The notes beneath the pieces were generated by a model that saw only the letters and a program-made list of their open reading frames with translations, was not told the origin of the DNA and did not search any database. Both the position numbers and the translations under genes were made by a program. From Acidobacteriota bacterium (lineage in GTDB: Bacteria > Acidobacteriota > Blastocatellia > Pyrinomonadales > Pyrinomonadaceae): a DNA stretch of 47,701 nucleotides. Below are positions 17,601-24,125 of the stretch, one piece after another. Numbering within the stretch: the stretch's first letter is position 1; each line of letters opens with the position of its first letter. The DNA is taken from the NCBI GenBank assembly GCA_018269075.1, contig JAFDVJ010000133.1, forward strand, positions 1 to 47,701. Reading direction: 5' to 3'.

Positions 17601-17664
17601 GAGCCGCGATTAAAACCAGATACCGAAAAGCCGCGAAACGCTTGAAACCGATAAAACTTTTCAT
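14635..17664 (-). CDS. GH92-family alpha-mannosidase, secreted
   Basis: A 1009-residue exported glycoside hydrolase of family 92, calcium-dependent exo-alpha-mannosidases that trim N-glycans. Signal peptide at residues 1-28. The family opening is YVDPFIGTGGHGHTFPGA, and the catalytic-domain hallmark GNEDCGQMSAWYIL follows about two thirds along. After the catalytic part come a chitobiase-C-like segment (DGSEPDEKSAVY) and a C-terminal F5/8-type-like carbohydrate-binding region. An in-frame 7-bp repeat array inserts NPKSEIRNPKS near residue 345. The start overlaps the hexosaminidase stop as TAATG, so the two are translationally coupled in one operon for glycan breakdown. Confidence 0.93.
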   Translation of the reverse strand: MKSFIGFKRFAAFRYLVLIAALTLAAGAQTVDYTRYVDPFIGTGGHGHTFPGATVPFGMVQLSPDTRGDDWDGSSGYHYSDSIIYGFSHTHLNGTGIPDYCDILLMPTVGEVNFDNFKSGFSHTNETATPGYYSVRLDNGVTAELTATERVGLHRYTFPQSDKANIVLDLKWRDRVLDSELKIVGNNRVEGYRRSASWAKDQIVYFVAEFSKPFTISKESIESISGPNGVENRKAAFYFKTKAGEQILVKVALSPVSIEGARKNLAAEIPGWDFEKVRQNAKTAWNRELSKIEVAGGTDAQMKNFYTALYHLNIQPNVFDDTDGNYRGLDKKTHNIADDQNPKSEIRNPKSHQYTVFSLWDTFRAAHPLYTIVDQRRTVEFINTFIRQYEQGGRLPVWELAGNETDTMIGYHAVPVIADAMAKDIKGFDYDKAFAAAKHSAELDHFGLKAYRKQGFVSMEDENESVSRTLEYAYDDYCIAQMAGVLYMATVHKAPVTGDDEDDHLKPTPRQTALGDDYMKYIRRAQNYKNLFDRQTGFMRPKQNGGFIAPFQPNEVTLHYTEGNAWVYTFFVPQDVSGLMELFGGRENFAKKLDGLFTTEDKLTGREQPDITGLIGQYAHGNEPSHAIAYLYDYAGEPWKTQRTVRKILDEFYKPAPDGLIGNEDCGQMSAWYILSALGFYEVNPSQPLYAFGTPIFREAKINLENGKTFTIKAPNVSDRNIYIKSARLNGYEQRKAYFTHENLMNGGTLEFEMTDAPVRDWFTEMPFSKILNDFPAVPAIEAPRIFRDRTEVRIAADPGLKIFYTLDGSEPDEKSAVYAKPLTLDKTTVLKAFVINQKGEKSPTVESRINRMPHDWTIRLLRKYNRQYTGGGDEALIDGIRGTVNYASGEWQGYQPDDLIAVIDLKKETEIHRVGGGFLQIARSWIWMPTHITFEISDDGENFTPVADLKTDVAPDDMEKRTRDFVQEIKPVKTRFVRVRAYNLGRIPAWHPGAGNDAFIFADELIIE
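16612..16645. repeat. ATTTCGG array inside the GH92 gene
   Basis: Four or so ATTTCGG units lie in frame within the mannosidase coding sequence, encoding (reverse strand) NPKSEIRNPKS. Three 7-bp units equal seven codons, so the array keeps the frame when units are gained or lost in threes. It is the same repeat as in the intergenic arrays. Confidence 0.85.
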
Positions 17665-19979
17665 TATTTTTCCGTCAGGTGAACGAGATCCGTGCCGTTC
17701 AGCCGGCGCAGATTCTGCCCCTTGACGCCCCAGCGGATATTGAACGCCGCGTCGTTGCCGGCCTGAAAATATTTGAGCCGGACCTTGTGAAACCCTTTTT
17801 TGAGCGGGACGAGGCCGACGGCGGTCGTTTTGTCGTGAACGCCGTCGAGATCGACGACCGCTTCCTCGCCGACGAGAAAGACGCCGCCGTCGTCCGTTTC
17901 CATCTCGAACTCGTAGATGCCGTCGGCCGGCACGTTGAGATAACCGTCGAAGATCGCGCCGAACGGCTGTTTGAGCTTGTCGGTGCGGTCGTTGAACTGC
18001 TGCAGGAAAAGCGTTTTCGATTCGAACGCTTCGGGCGACGCCGCGGTGTCGAGCTCTTTGACCGATTTGAAATCGCCCTTGAAAAAGAGAATATTGACGC
18101 CCGGTTTCGGATCGGTCAGTTCGACGTTCGGCAGCAGCTCGCGGCGCAGCAGCGTCGCCGAGTAGACGACGCTCTTGCGGCCTTTTTCGTTCATCACGAG
18201 CGTTTTCAGCTCGGCCTTTTCGTTCGGCTTGAGCTCGAATTCGAGCGGCTTGTCGTAGCGCTTCGAATTTTCGTCGGGCGTGCTGCCGTCGGTCGTGTAA
18301 AAGATCTTCGCGTTATTGACGAGCGGCCGGAGCTCGATCTTCGTCTTGCCGTCGCCGCCGACGAGCTGGTTCTGCAGACCGTCGGGCGGCGGAATCCGGT
18401 AGTTGACGTTCTGTTTGTCGAGCCGCGCGAACTGCGCCGGCAGCCGGCGCTCGAAATCGGCGTAATTCTTCGCTTCGAGCGGCGACCAGACGACTTCCGC
18501 GAGCGCGAGCATCCGCGGAAAGGCCATATATTCGACCTTGTCGGGCGTTTTGATGTATTCCGTCCAGATGTTCGCCTGCGCGCCGAGAATGTATTTTTTC
18601 TCGTCGTCGGACAATTCCTTCGGCTGCGGGTCGTAGGAATAGACCTTTTCGAGCGGCAGATAATTGCCGATGTTGATCGGCTCGGTGCGCGTGTCGCCCT
18701 GGTTGAAGTCGAAGTAAAGATAGGTGGTCGGCGTCATAATGACCTCGTGTCGGGCTTTCGCCGCCTCGATCCCGCCCTTTTCGCCGCGCCAGCTCATCAC
18801 GACCGCGTTCGGCGCGAGGCCGCCTTCGAGAATCTCGTCCCAGCCGATCATCTTCTTGCCCTTCGAATTGATGAATTTCTCCATCCGGCGAACGAAAAAG
18901 CTCTGGACTTCGTGCTCGTCCTTGAGATTTTCCTTCGTTTTGAGCTCCTGCACGACCGGCGAATCTTTCCAGAAATCCTTCAAAACCTCGTCGCCGCCGA
19001 CGTGGATGTAGGGCGAATCGGGAAAGAGCCCGACGACTTCCGAGACGACGTCTTCGAGAAACTGGAACGTCTTTTCGGTCGGGCAGTAAACCTCCTTGAA
19101 GATGCCCCACGTCGTCTGCACCTTATACTCGTAATTCTCCCGGCAGCCGAGCTCCGGGTAGGCGGCGAGTGCGGCCGACGAATGGCCGGGCATCTCGATT
19201 TCGGGGATCACGTTGATATGCCGCGCCTTGGCGTAGGCGACGACGTCTTTGATCTGCTCCTGCGTGTAAAAGCCCTCGACCGGAATCCCGTCGCCGATGT
19301 ACGGGTTGAAGTTTTTCTCCTTCATCGTCTCTTTTCTTTTCGAGCCGATCTCGGTCAGGCGCGGGTATTTCTTGATCTCGACGCGCCAGCCCTGATCGTC
19401 GGTCAGGTGCCAGTGAAACTGGTTGAACTTATACTGCGCCATCAGATCGAGATATCTTTTGACGAATTCGACCGGCATAAAATGACGGGTGACGTCGAGA
19501 TGCATCCCGCGGTAACCGAAACGCGGCTCGTCGGCGATGTCGACGGCGGGCAGTTTCGTTTCGCCCTTGAAATCGACCGGCAGCAGCTGCATCAGCGTCT
19601 GGAGCGCGTAAAACAGACCGGTCTCGCCGCCGGTGATGAGGACGATTTTCGGCGAAACGTTGAGGCCGTAGGCTTCGGCCTTTGCGGGATCGACGGGCGC
19701 GCTCGGCGGCGCGAAGACGATCGCGTTTTTCTTCTGGGCTTTTTCGGTGTATTCGAGCTTGAAGCCGTAGTATTTCAAAAGCAGGTCGTTCAGGATGCCG
19801 GCCGCGCGGCGGCCCGTTTCGTCGGTCGCGACGATCTTCGTTTTGTAGTTCAGCTTGAATTCGCCGTTCAGCATTTTCAGCGATTTCGGCTGCGGGACGA
19901 TGCTCAAAGCGGCGTTTTGGGAAAAAACGGTCAGACAGAAAAAAAGACAGACGACGAATGCCAAAAAAAGATATTTCAT
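17664..19979 (-). CDS. GH20 beta-N-acetylhexosaminidase, secreted
   Basis: About 771 residues. Signal peptide MKYLFLAFVVCLFFCLTVFSQ; GH20b-like domain (SIVPQPKSLKML onward); TIM-barrel GH20 domain with GYRGMHLDVTRHFMP and the catalytic Asp-Glu pair in YIHVGGDEVLKDFW, the substrate-assisted GH20 motif. A chitobiase-C-like segment (DGSTPDENSKRYDKPLEF) follows, then a C-terminal PA14 domain (IFDGYLNVPADGIYEFEMETDDGG). It would release terminal GlcNAc or GalNAc from glycans in the periplasm or outside. The ATG at 19979 begins the signal peptide; the frame's earlier start at 20012 adds only noncoding-like residues. The mannosidase follows with a 1-nt overlap (TAATG). Confidence 0.94.
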   Translation of the reverse strand: MKYLFLAFVVCLFFCLTVFSQNAALSIVPQPKSLKMLNGEFKLNYKTKIVATDETGRRAAGILNDLLLKYYGFKLEYTEKAQKKNAIVFAPPSAPVDPAKAEAYGLNVSPKIVLITGGETGLFYALQTLMQLLPVDFKGETKLPAVDIADEPRFGYRGMHLDVTRHFMPVEFVKRYLDLMAQYKFNQFHWHLTDDQGWRVEIKKYPRLTEIGSKRKETMKEKNFNPYIGDGIPVEGFYTQEQIKDVVAYAKARHINVIPEIEMPGHSSAALAAYPELGCRENYEYKVQTTWGIFKEVYCPTEKTFQFLEDVVSEVVGLFPDSPYIHVGGDEVLKDFWKDSPVVQELKTKENLKDEHEVQSFFVRRMEKFINSKGKKMIGWDEILEGGLAPNAVVMSWRGEKGGIEAAKARHEVIMTPTTYLYFDFNQGDTRTEPINIGNYLPLEKVYSYDPQPKELSDDEKKYILGAQANIWTEYIKTPDKVEYMAFPRMLALAEVVWSPLEAKNYADFERRLPAQFARLDKQNVNYRIPPPDGLQNQLVGGDGKTKIELRPLVNNAKIFYTTDGSTPDENSKRYDKPLEFELKPNEKAELKTLVMNEKGRKSVVYSATLLRRELLPNVELTDPKPGVNILFFKGDFKSVKELDTAASPEAFESKTLFLQQFNDRTDKLKQPFGAIFDGYLNVPADGIYEFEMETDDGGVFLVGEEAVVDLDGVHDKTTAVGLVPLKKGFHKVRLKYFQAGNDAAFNIRWGVKGQNLRRLNGTDLVHLTEK

Positions 19980-20017
19980 AAATTTTCGAGTCCCGCCGAC
20001 GGGGGCGGCCAAAGGAT

Positions 20018-21028
20018 TCAGTAAAGCAGCTCCAGAAAATCGGTCAGCTCGCCCGGCAGCGGCGCCGTGAAATTCAGACGCTCGCCGGTCGCCGGATGCG
20101 TGAACGACAGCTTTTCGGCGTGCAGGAAAAAACGGTTCAGATCGCGGATCGCCTGGCGGATCGTCAGGTTGTGGACGGTCTTGTCGCGGCCGGCGTTGTA
20201 GGTCTCGTCGCCGACGATCGGGTGATTAACCGACGCGAGATGGACGCGGATCTGGTGCGTGCGGCCGGTCTTGATCTCGACCGCGAGCAGCGTGAATTTC
20301 TCGAAGCGCTTTTTGACTCGCCAGAGCGAGAGCGCGTGACGGCCGTGGGCGCGGACGGCCATCTTCGTCCGGTTATGTTTTTCGCGCGCGATCGGCGCGT
20401 CGATCTCGCCGCGGTCCTCTTCGGTCTCGCCGTGGACGAGCGCGACGTAGGATTTAAAGACTTCGCGATTGCGAAACTGCTCCGACAGTTTCTCGTGCGC
20501 CTCTTCGGTCTTCGCGACGACGATCAGCCCCGACGTGTCCTTGTCGAGCCGGTGAACGATTCCGACGCGATTTCGGATTTCGGATTTCGGATTTCGGATT
20601 GTCGATTGAGATTCGGGATTTCCGGTTTCTTCAAATCCGGAATCCGAAATCCGAAACCCGAAATGGTAGGCGATGGCGTTGGCCAGCGTGCCGCCGCCGA
20701 CTCCCGCGCCGGGGTGGACGACCATTCCGGCCGGTTTGTCGATGACGGCGAGCTGTTCGTCCTCGTAGACGATTTCGAGCGGGATGTCTTCGGGCTCGAA
20801 GTCGTCGCCGCTGATTTCGGCGAGTTCGATCTCGACAGCGTCGCCGGCGCGGATCTTGTACGATGGCTTCGAAACCGTGTCGTTGACCAGACAATCGCCG
20901 TCGGCGACGATCCGCTGCAGGCGCGAGCGCGAGCGGCCCTCGATCTTTTCCGCGAGAAACGCGTCGAGCCGTTTCCCGGCGTCGGCCGCGTCCGCTTCGA
21001 ATGTCAGTATTTCGGCTTTTTCCTGCAT
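20018..21028 (-). CDS. rluD: RluD-family 23S rRNA pseudouridine synthase
   Basis: A 336-residue RluA/RluD-family enzyme that isomerises uridines in large-subunit rRNA. N-terminal S4 RNA-binding domain (KRLDAFLAEKIEGRSRSRLQRIVADG), then the catalytic motif GIVHRLDKDTSGLIVVAKT whose second Asp is the nucleophile, and GRTHQIRVHLASVNHPIVGDETY. An insertion of about 30 residues before the catalytic motif (around GFRISDSGF and IRNPKSEIRN) is encoded by the 7-bp intergenic repeat (20569-20665) and has no counterpart in the family as I know it. rluD is the likeliest member from the S4 domain, but RluA/RluC relatives cannot be excluded. The hexosaminidase follows closely on the same strand. Confidence 0.9.
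   Translation of the reverse strand: MQEKAEILTFEADAADAGKRLDAFLAEKIEGRSRSRLQRIVADGDCLVNDTVSKPSYKIRAGDAVEIELAEISGDDFEPEDIPLEIVYEDEQLAVIDKPAGMVVHPGAGVGGGTLANAIAYHFGFRISDSGFEETGNPESQSTIRNPKSEIRNRVGIVHRLDKDTSGLIVVAKTEEAHEKLSEQFRNREVFKSYVALVHGETEEDRGEIDAPIAREKHNRTKMAVRAHGRHALSLWRVKKRFEKFTLLAVEIKTGRTHQIRVHLASVNHPIVGDETYNAGRDKTVHNLTIRQAIRDLNRFFLHAEKLSFTHPATGERLNFTAPLPGELTDFLELLY
20569..20665. repeat. Inverted ATTTCGG array inside the rluD-like gene
   Basis: ATTTCGG units at 20569-20600, and complementary CCGAAAT units at 20638-20665, separated by a partly degenerate stretch. The whole array is translated in frame. It is the best case in the window of an intergenic repeat within a housekeeping gene. 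Confidence 0.85.
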
Positions 21029-21192
21029 CGGTAAAGTTCTATGTTAATTGAGCGGGAAGAAAAAATAAAAGAGCCGCAACGGTTCATTCCGGCTCCCGGC
21101 GATTTATGAATATTCAGATGATTTATCGTCGCCGGATCTTCGTTCGCGCCGTTTGCGGGGTGTCGAAATTTCGCGGTAATCGAACAGCGAAA

Positions 21193-21280
21193 CAATCGGT
21201 ACAGCGAGCGGTAGCGAGTCCGTTTCATCGATCTTTATTTCCGGATGAAGAAGACTCGCTACCGCTCGCTGTACCGATTG
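21193..21280. repeat. 28-bp perfect inverted repeat, copy 1
   Basis: Arms at 21193-21220 and 21253-21280 (start CAATCGGTACAGCGAGCGG) are exact reverse complements and enclose a 32-nt loop. A second copy is at 24033-24120 with the same arm and loop lengths but an unrelated loop sequence. It sits between the rluD-like gene and the small gene at 21293. Confidence 0.9.
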
Positions 21281-21292
21281 CTTCGCCAGTCG

Positions 21293-21532
21293 CTATTCGT
21301 CGCCGGCCGGCTGATTTTCGAAAAAATCTTCGGGCAGCGGCTCGCCGTAAGTCCGAAAATAAAGCCGGCGCTTGAATTCCCGTTCGGAGAGGCCGGCGGG
21401 CAGCGAGGCGATGATCGCCTGCCGGCAGGCCGCGAACATCGAAGACGCGAAACGGGCGCGTTCCTGCGGCGTGCGTTTCATCCACAATTCGTTCTGCAGT
21501 TCTTCGATTTCACGAGTCGTGTCCGTCAGCAT
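21293..21532 (-). CDS. Small conserved-looking protein, partner of the nucleotidyltransferase
   Basis: A 79-residue soluble protein, mostly helical by composition (TREIEELQNELWMKRTPQERARFASSMFAACRQAII, then LSEREFKRRLYFRTYGE). I do not recognise a family, though the pattern resembles short proteins encoded next to nucleotidyltransferases. Its start overlaps the nucleotidyltransferase end by 23 bp in another frame, so the two are cotranscribed and probably coupled. No clear ribosome site of its own. Confidence 0.7.
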   Translation of the reverse strand: MLTDTTREIEELQNELWMKRTPQERARFASSMFAACRQAIIASLPAGLSEREFKRRLYFRTYGEPLPEDFFENQPAGDE

Positions 21533-22103
21533 AATTTTTATCGATCAGTTCCAGACATTCCCGCAGAATATCCCGAACCCCGAGCTTTTCAGCCCAAAAA
21601 TCGACATATTCCGCATCATAACCGTTTCGCAGGATACTCGCGACGTCGCGCATCTGCATTTCGGAACGCGAGACTTTTGCCCAGTTCAATTTGGAAAGAA
21701 TCAGATCTTCCTTATCGATGATCCAGATTTCGAAATCTTCCGTGTATCTGACCCGCCGCCGCCGTGAAAACGCGTTTTGACTGAATTCGTCTTTTTTCAA
21801 AATTACGCAGTCGATTTTAATGATCGTTTCCTGATTCAGAATATTAAACATCGCGCTGCGATTGATGGAATCCCGGACGCGGTTTCGGGGAATATAAAAA
21901 TCGTTTTCGAATTCCCTGATGAACCGGTCTGCGTCGGCGATCGAAAGCTCGATCACGACGTCGATGTCGGTCGTCGTCCGCGGCATCGCGTAGTGAACGA
22001 GCGCCATCGAACCCGTCAGCATATAATTGATGCCGAGTTTTTCGAGCCTTTCGGCACAATCTTTTAAAACATCGTTTTGTTCTTCTCTGGCCGGCGGTTT
22101 CAT
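21510..22103 (-). CDS. Nucleotidyltransferase of the AbiEii/DUF6036-like group
   Basis: A 197-residue protein with a minimal nucleotidyltransferase fold: YMLTGSMALVHYAMPRTTTDIDVVIE contains the GS motif and the DxD metal pair, and the third acidic strand is IKIDCVIL. The middle WIIDKEDLILSKLNWAK segment is typical of proteins related to the AbiEii toxin and of uncharacterised NTases. It may modify a tRNA or protein, or act in a toxin-antitoxin-like pair with its small downstream partner, but no activity can be assigned. ATG overlaps the lgt stop as ATGA, so it is translated with lgt. Confidence 0.82.
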   Translation of the reverse strand: MKPPAREEQNDVLKDCAERLEKLGINYMLTGSMALVHYAMPRTTTDIDVVIELSIADADRFIREFENDFYIPRNRVRDSINRSAMFNILNQETIIKIDCVILKKDEFSQNAFSRRRRVRYTEDFEIWIIDKEDLILSKLNWAKVSRSEMQMRDVASILRNGYDAEYVDFWAEKLGVRDILRECLELIDKNYADGHDS

Positions 22104-22900
22104 ACCTGAACGTGATCTTTTTTTCGCAGCCGCACGATCATAAAAACGACGGCCGCGGCGGCGACGAGGAGGCTGATGATCTGCGACGTCGAGATGCCGA
22201 GCAGGGAACTTAAGCCTAAAATATTGCCGCGCGGATCGTCGCGGACGAACTCGATCAGGAAGCGGATGATGCCGTAGATGATCGCGTAGGCGATCAAAAC
22301 CTGCCCGTCGAAGCGTTTCTTTTTATGCAGGTAGACGAGAATCCCGAAAACGACGAACATCGCGATCGATTCGTAAAGCTGCGTCGGGTGCAGATAGAGG
22401 CTGCCGCCGTCCGGGCCGTAAACCGGGACGCCCGTAAATTCGTGCGCGTGTTCGGTGAAATGGACGCCCCACGGGAGCGCGGTCGGTTTGCCCCAGCAGC
22501 AGCCGGCCGCGAAACAGCCCTGCCGCCCGAGCGCCTGCCCGATCGCGACGCCCGGCGCGAACGCGTCGGCGACTTTCCAGAAGGGCAGCTTGTAAAATTT
22601 CATCAGCACGACGAGCGCCAGAAAGCCGCCGATGAAGCCGCCGTAGTAAACGCCGCCCGAGCGCAGGAAATCGAGCGAGAAGACGTCGACGTTTTCCTCG
22701 GTAAAAAGCATCAGGATCTTCGAGCCGACGAGGCCGCCGATCAGCGTCCAGAGTCCGAGATCGTAGATCCGTTCGCGCGGCAGCCCGTCGCGGGCGGCGA
22801 GCTTCGCGGCGACGAAGAGCGCGAGCATCATCCCGAGGGCCAGAAGCACGCCGTAAGTGTTGATTGGGAAGCTGCCGATGCGGAAAAGTTCTGGGTACAT
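22100..22900 (-). CDS. lgt: Prolipoprotein diacylglyceryl transferase
   Basis: A 266-residue inner-membrane enzyme that moves diacylglycerol from phosphatidylglycerol to the lipobox cysteine of prolipoproteins, the first step of lipoprotein maturation. Seven or so membrane helices are visible. Family motifs include the N-terminal IGSFPINTYGVLLALGM, GGVYYGGFIGG, GRQGCFAAGCCWGKPT, and LIEFVRDDPRG near the C-terminus. Length is normal. It is followed, with ATGA overlap, by the nucleotidyltransferase and preceded by lspA on the same strand, which groups the first two lipoprotein-processing steps. A short ATTTCGG-type array (22909-22938) lies before its start. Confidence 0.96.
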   Translation of the reverse strand: MYPELFRIGSFPINTYGVLLALGMMLALFVAAKLAARDGLPRERIYDLGLWTLIGGLVGSKILMLFTEENVDVFSLDFLRSGGVYYGGFIGGFLALVVLMKFYKLPFWKVADAFAPGVAIGQALGRQGCFAAGCCWGKPTALPWGVHFTEHAHEFTGVPVYGPDGGSLYLHPTQLYESIAMFVVFGILVYLHKKKRFDGQVLIAYAIIYGIIRFLIEFVRDDPRGNILGLSSLLGISTSQIISLLVAAAAVVFMIVRLRKKDHVQV

Positions 22901-22940
22901 CTATTTGATTTTGGATTTCGGGTTTCGGATTTTCGTTGTT

Positions 22941-23468
22941 TTAATTTTCGGCGGGCTTGGTTTCGACCTTGAGCGCGGACGCTTTTTTCTTCGACAGCAG
23001 CATATCCAGAATCAGGAGCCCGGCGCCGATGCAGATCGCCATATCGGCGACGTTGAAGGTCGGGTAATGCCACGAACCGAGCTGGACGTCGATGAAATCG
23101 ATGACGAAGCCGAGCCGCATCCGGTCGGTCAGGTTGCCGGCGATGCCCGCAAGCAGCAGCGCGAGCGCGCCGAGGATCCGGTCGTCGGTGCGCGGCGTCC
23201 GCCAGAAAAAGTAGAGAACCAGCGCCCCGGCCGCGAGCGCGACGACCGACAATCCCCAGCGGCCGGCGTCGCCGTGGCTGTCGAACATCGAAAACGCGAC
23301 GCCCGTGTTCTGCGCGTAGGCGAAGTTCATAAAGTTCGGAATAATTTCCCGGACGTCGCCGAAGCGCAGCCGCCGGACGGCCCACGCCTTGCTGGTCTGG
23401 TCGATCATAAAGACCGCGCCGGCCGCCGCGAGATAACCCAATTTCCAGAATATATCTTTTTTGTTCAC
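22941..23468 (-). CDS. lspA: Lipoprotein signal peptidase (signal peptidase II)
   Basis: A 175-residue membrane aspartyl protease that removes the signal peptide from lipid-modified prolipoproteins. Four membrane helices; motifs MIDQTSKAW, AQNTGVAFSMF, the first catalytic Asp in GNLTDRMRLGFVIDFID, and the second in FNVADMAICIG. A Lys-rich tail is cytoplasmic. The neighbours lgt (downstream) and ileS (upstream, with one small gene between) match the frequent ileS-lspA-lgt clustering in bacteria. The ATG at 23468 is the natural start of the first helix. Confidence 0.95.
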   Translation of the reverse strand: MNKKDIFWKLGYLAAAGAVFMIDQTSKAWAVRRLRFGDVREIIPNFMNFAYAQNTGVAFSMFDSHGDAGRWGLSVVALAAGALVLYFFWRTPRTDDRILGALALLLAGIAGNLTDRMRLGFVIDFIDVQLGSWHYPTFNVADMAICIGAGLLILDMLLSKKKASALKVETKPAEN

Positions 23469-23577
23469 TGTTTTCCTGTCAAAAAAATAAAACCGCAGAT
23501 TATACGAATAAACACAGATTAGCGTTTATTTATTCCGGTGTCTATTCGTATTCGTCCGGCGGTTCTGTTTGGCGGGG

Positions 23578-24012
23578 CTATTCCGTGTAGGGAAAAATCG
23601 CTTTCGGCGCTTTGTATTCCTTCCACCAGGTCGCGTAGCAGACGTCGGTGCAGCCGATCTCGTAGCGGACGACCTTCCACTTGCCGCCGGTCTTCTTCAG
23701 CAGCGCGAAAAAGTTGTTGTCGAAGGCGTCGGCGTCGATCGCGCTCTGGTACGGCGTTTTTTTGTAATTCGGCCGGCCGCCCGACGGATTTTGCGGGTCG
23801 CCCGAGAGAAACGCCCAGACGCCCGAAACGTTGAATTTTTCGACGTTGAACGAGATCGGCTGTTTCAGCTCCTTCTCGACCGGCGCGCGCAATGCGTTGA
23901 GAATCGCCGTCCGCTCGGCCGAACCCTTTTCCGGCGTGTAGACTTTTTGGGCGGAAATGACGCAGGAGAAAAGCAGGACGAGCGATAGGCTCAATAATAA
24001 TTTTTTCAGCAT
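23578..24012 (-). CDS. Exported protein of unknown function
   Basis: A 144-residue protein with a signal peptide (MLKKLLLSLSLVLLFSCVISAQ). The mature part starts KVYTPEKGSAERTAILNALRAPVEKEL and ends with FFALLKKTGGKWKVVRYEIGCTDVCYATWWKEY, a pattern I associate with small periplasmic acidobacterial proteins but cannot name. Two cysteines in CTDVC could pair. It lies between ileS and lspA on the same strand; a 28-bp inverted repeat precedes its start, so it may have its own promoter. Confidence 0.8.
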   Translation of the reverse strand: MLKKLLLSLSLVLLFSCVISAQKVYTPEKGSAERTAILNALRAPVEKELKQPISFNVEKFNVSGVWAFLSGDPQNPSGGRPNYKKTPYQSAIDADAFDNNFFALLKKTGGKWKVVRYEIGCTDVCYATWWKEYKAPKAIFPYTE

Positions 24013-24032
24013 AACATTCTAAAGGAATCTGC

Positions 24033-24120
24033 CAATCGGTACAGCGAGCGGAAGCGAGTCTTCCCCGCCCGGAAATTAATATCGACGTAGCGGACTCGCT
24101 ACCGCTCGCTGTACCGATTG
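24033..24120. repeat. 28-bp inverted repeat, copy 2
   Basis: Arms 24033-24060 and 24093-24120 match copy 1 at 21193 (one mismatch) and also enclose 32 nt. Located between the ileS stop and the next gene's start, where it could act as a terminator or be a non-autonomous mobile repeat. Confidence 0.9.
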
Positions 24121-24125
24121 TTCGC

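Noticed and set aside
17679..20024. Long plus-strand frame opposite the hexosaminidase
   Set aside because: Shadow frame; composition is Arg/Val/Asp-rich noise and the GH20 motifs are on the other strand.
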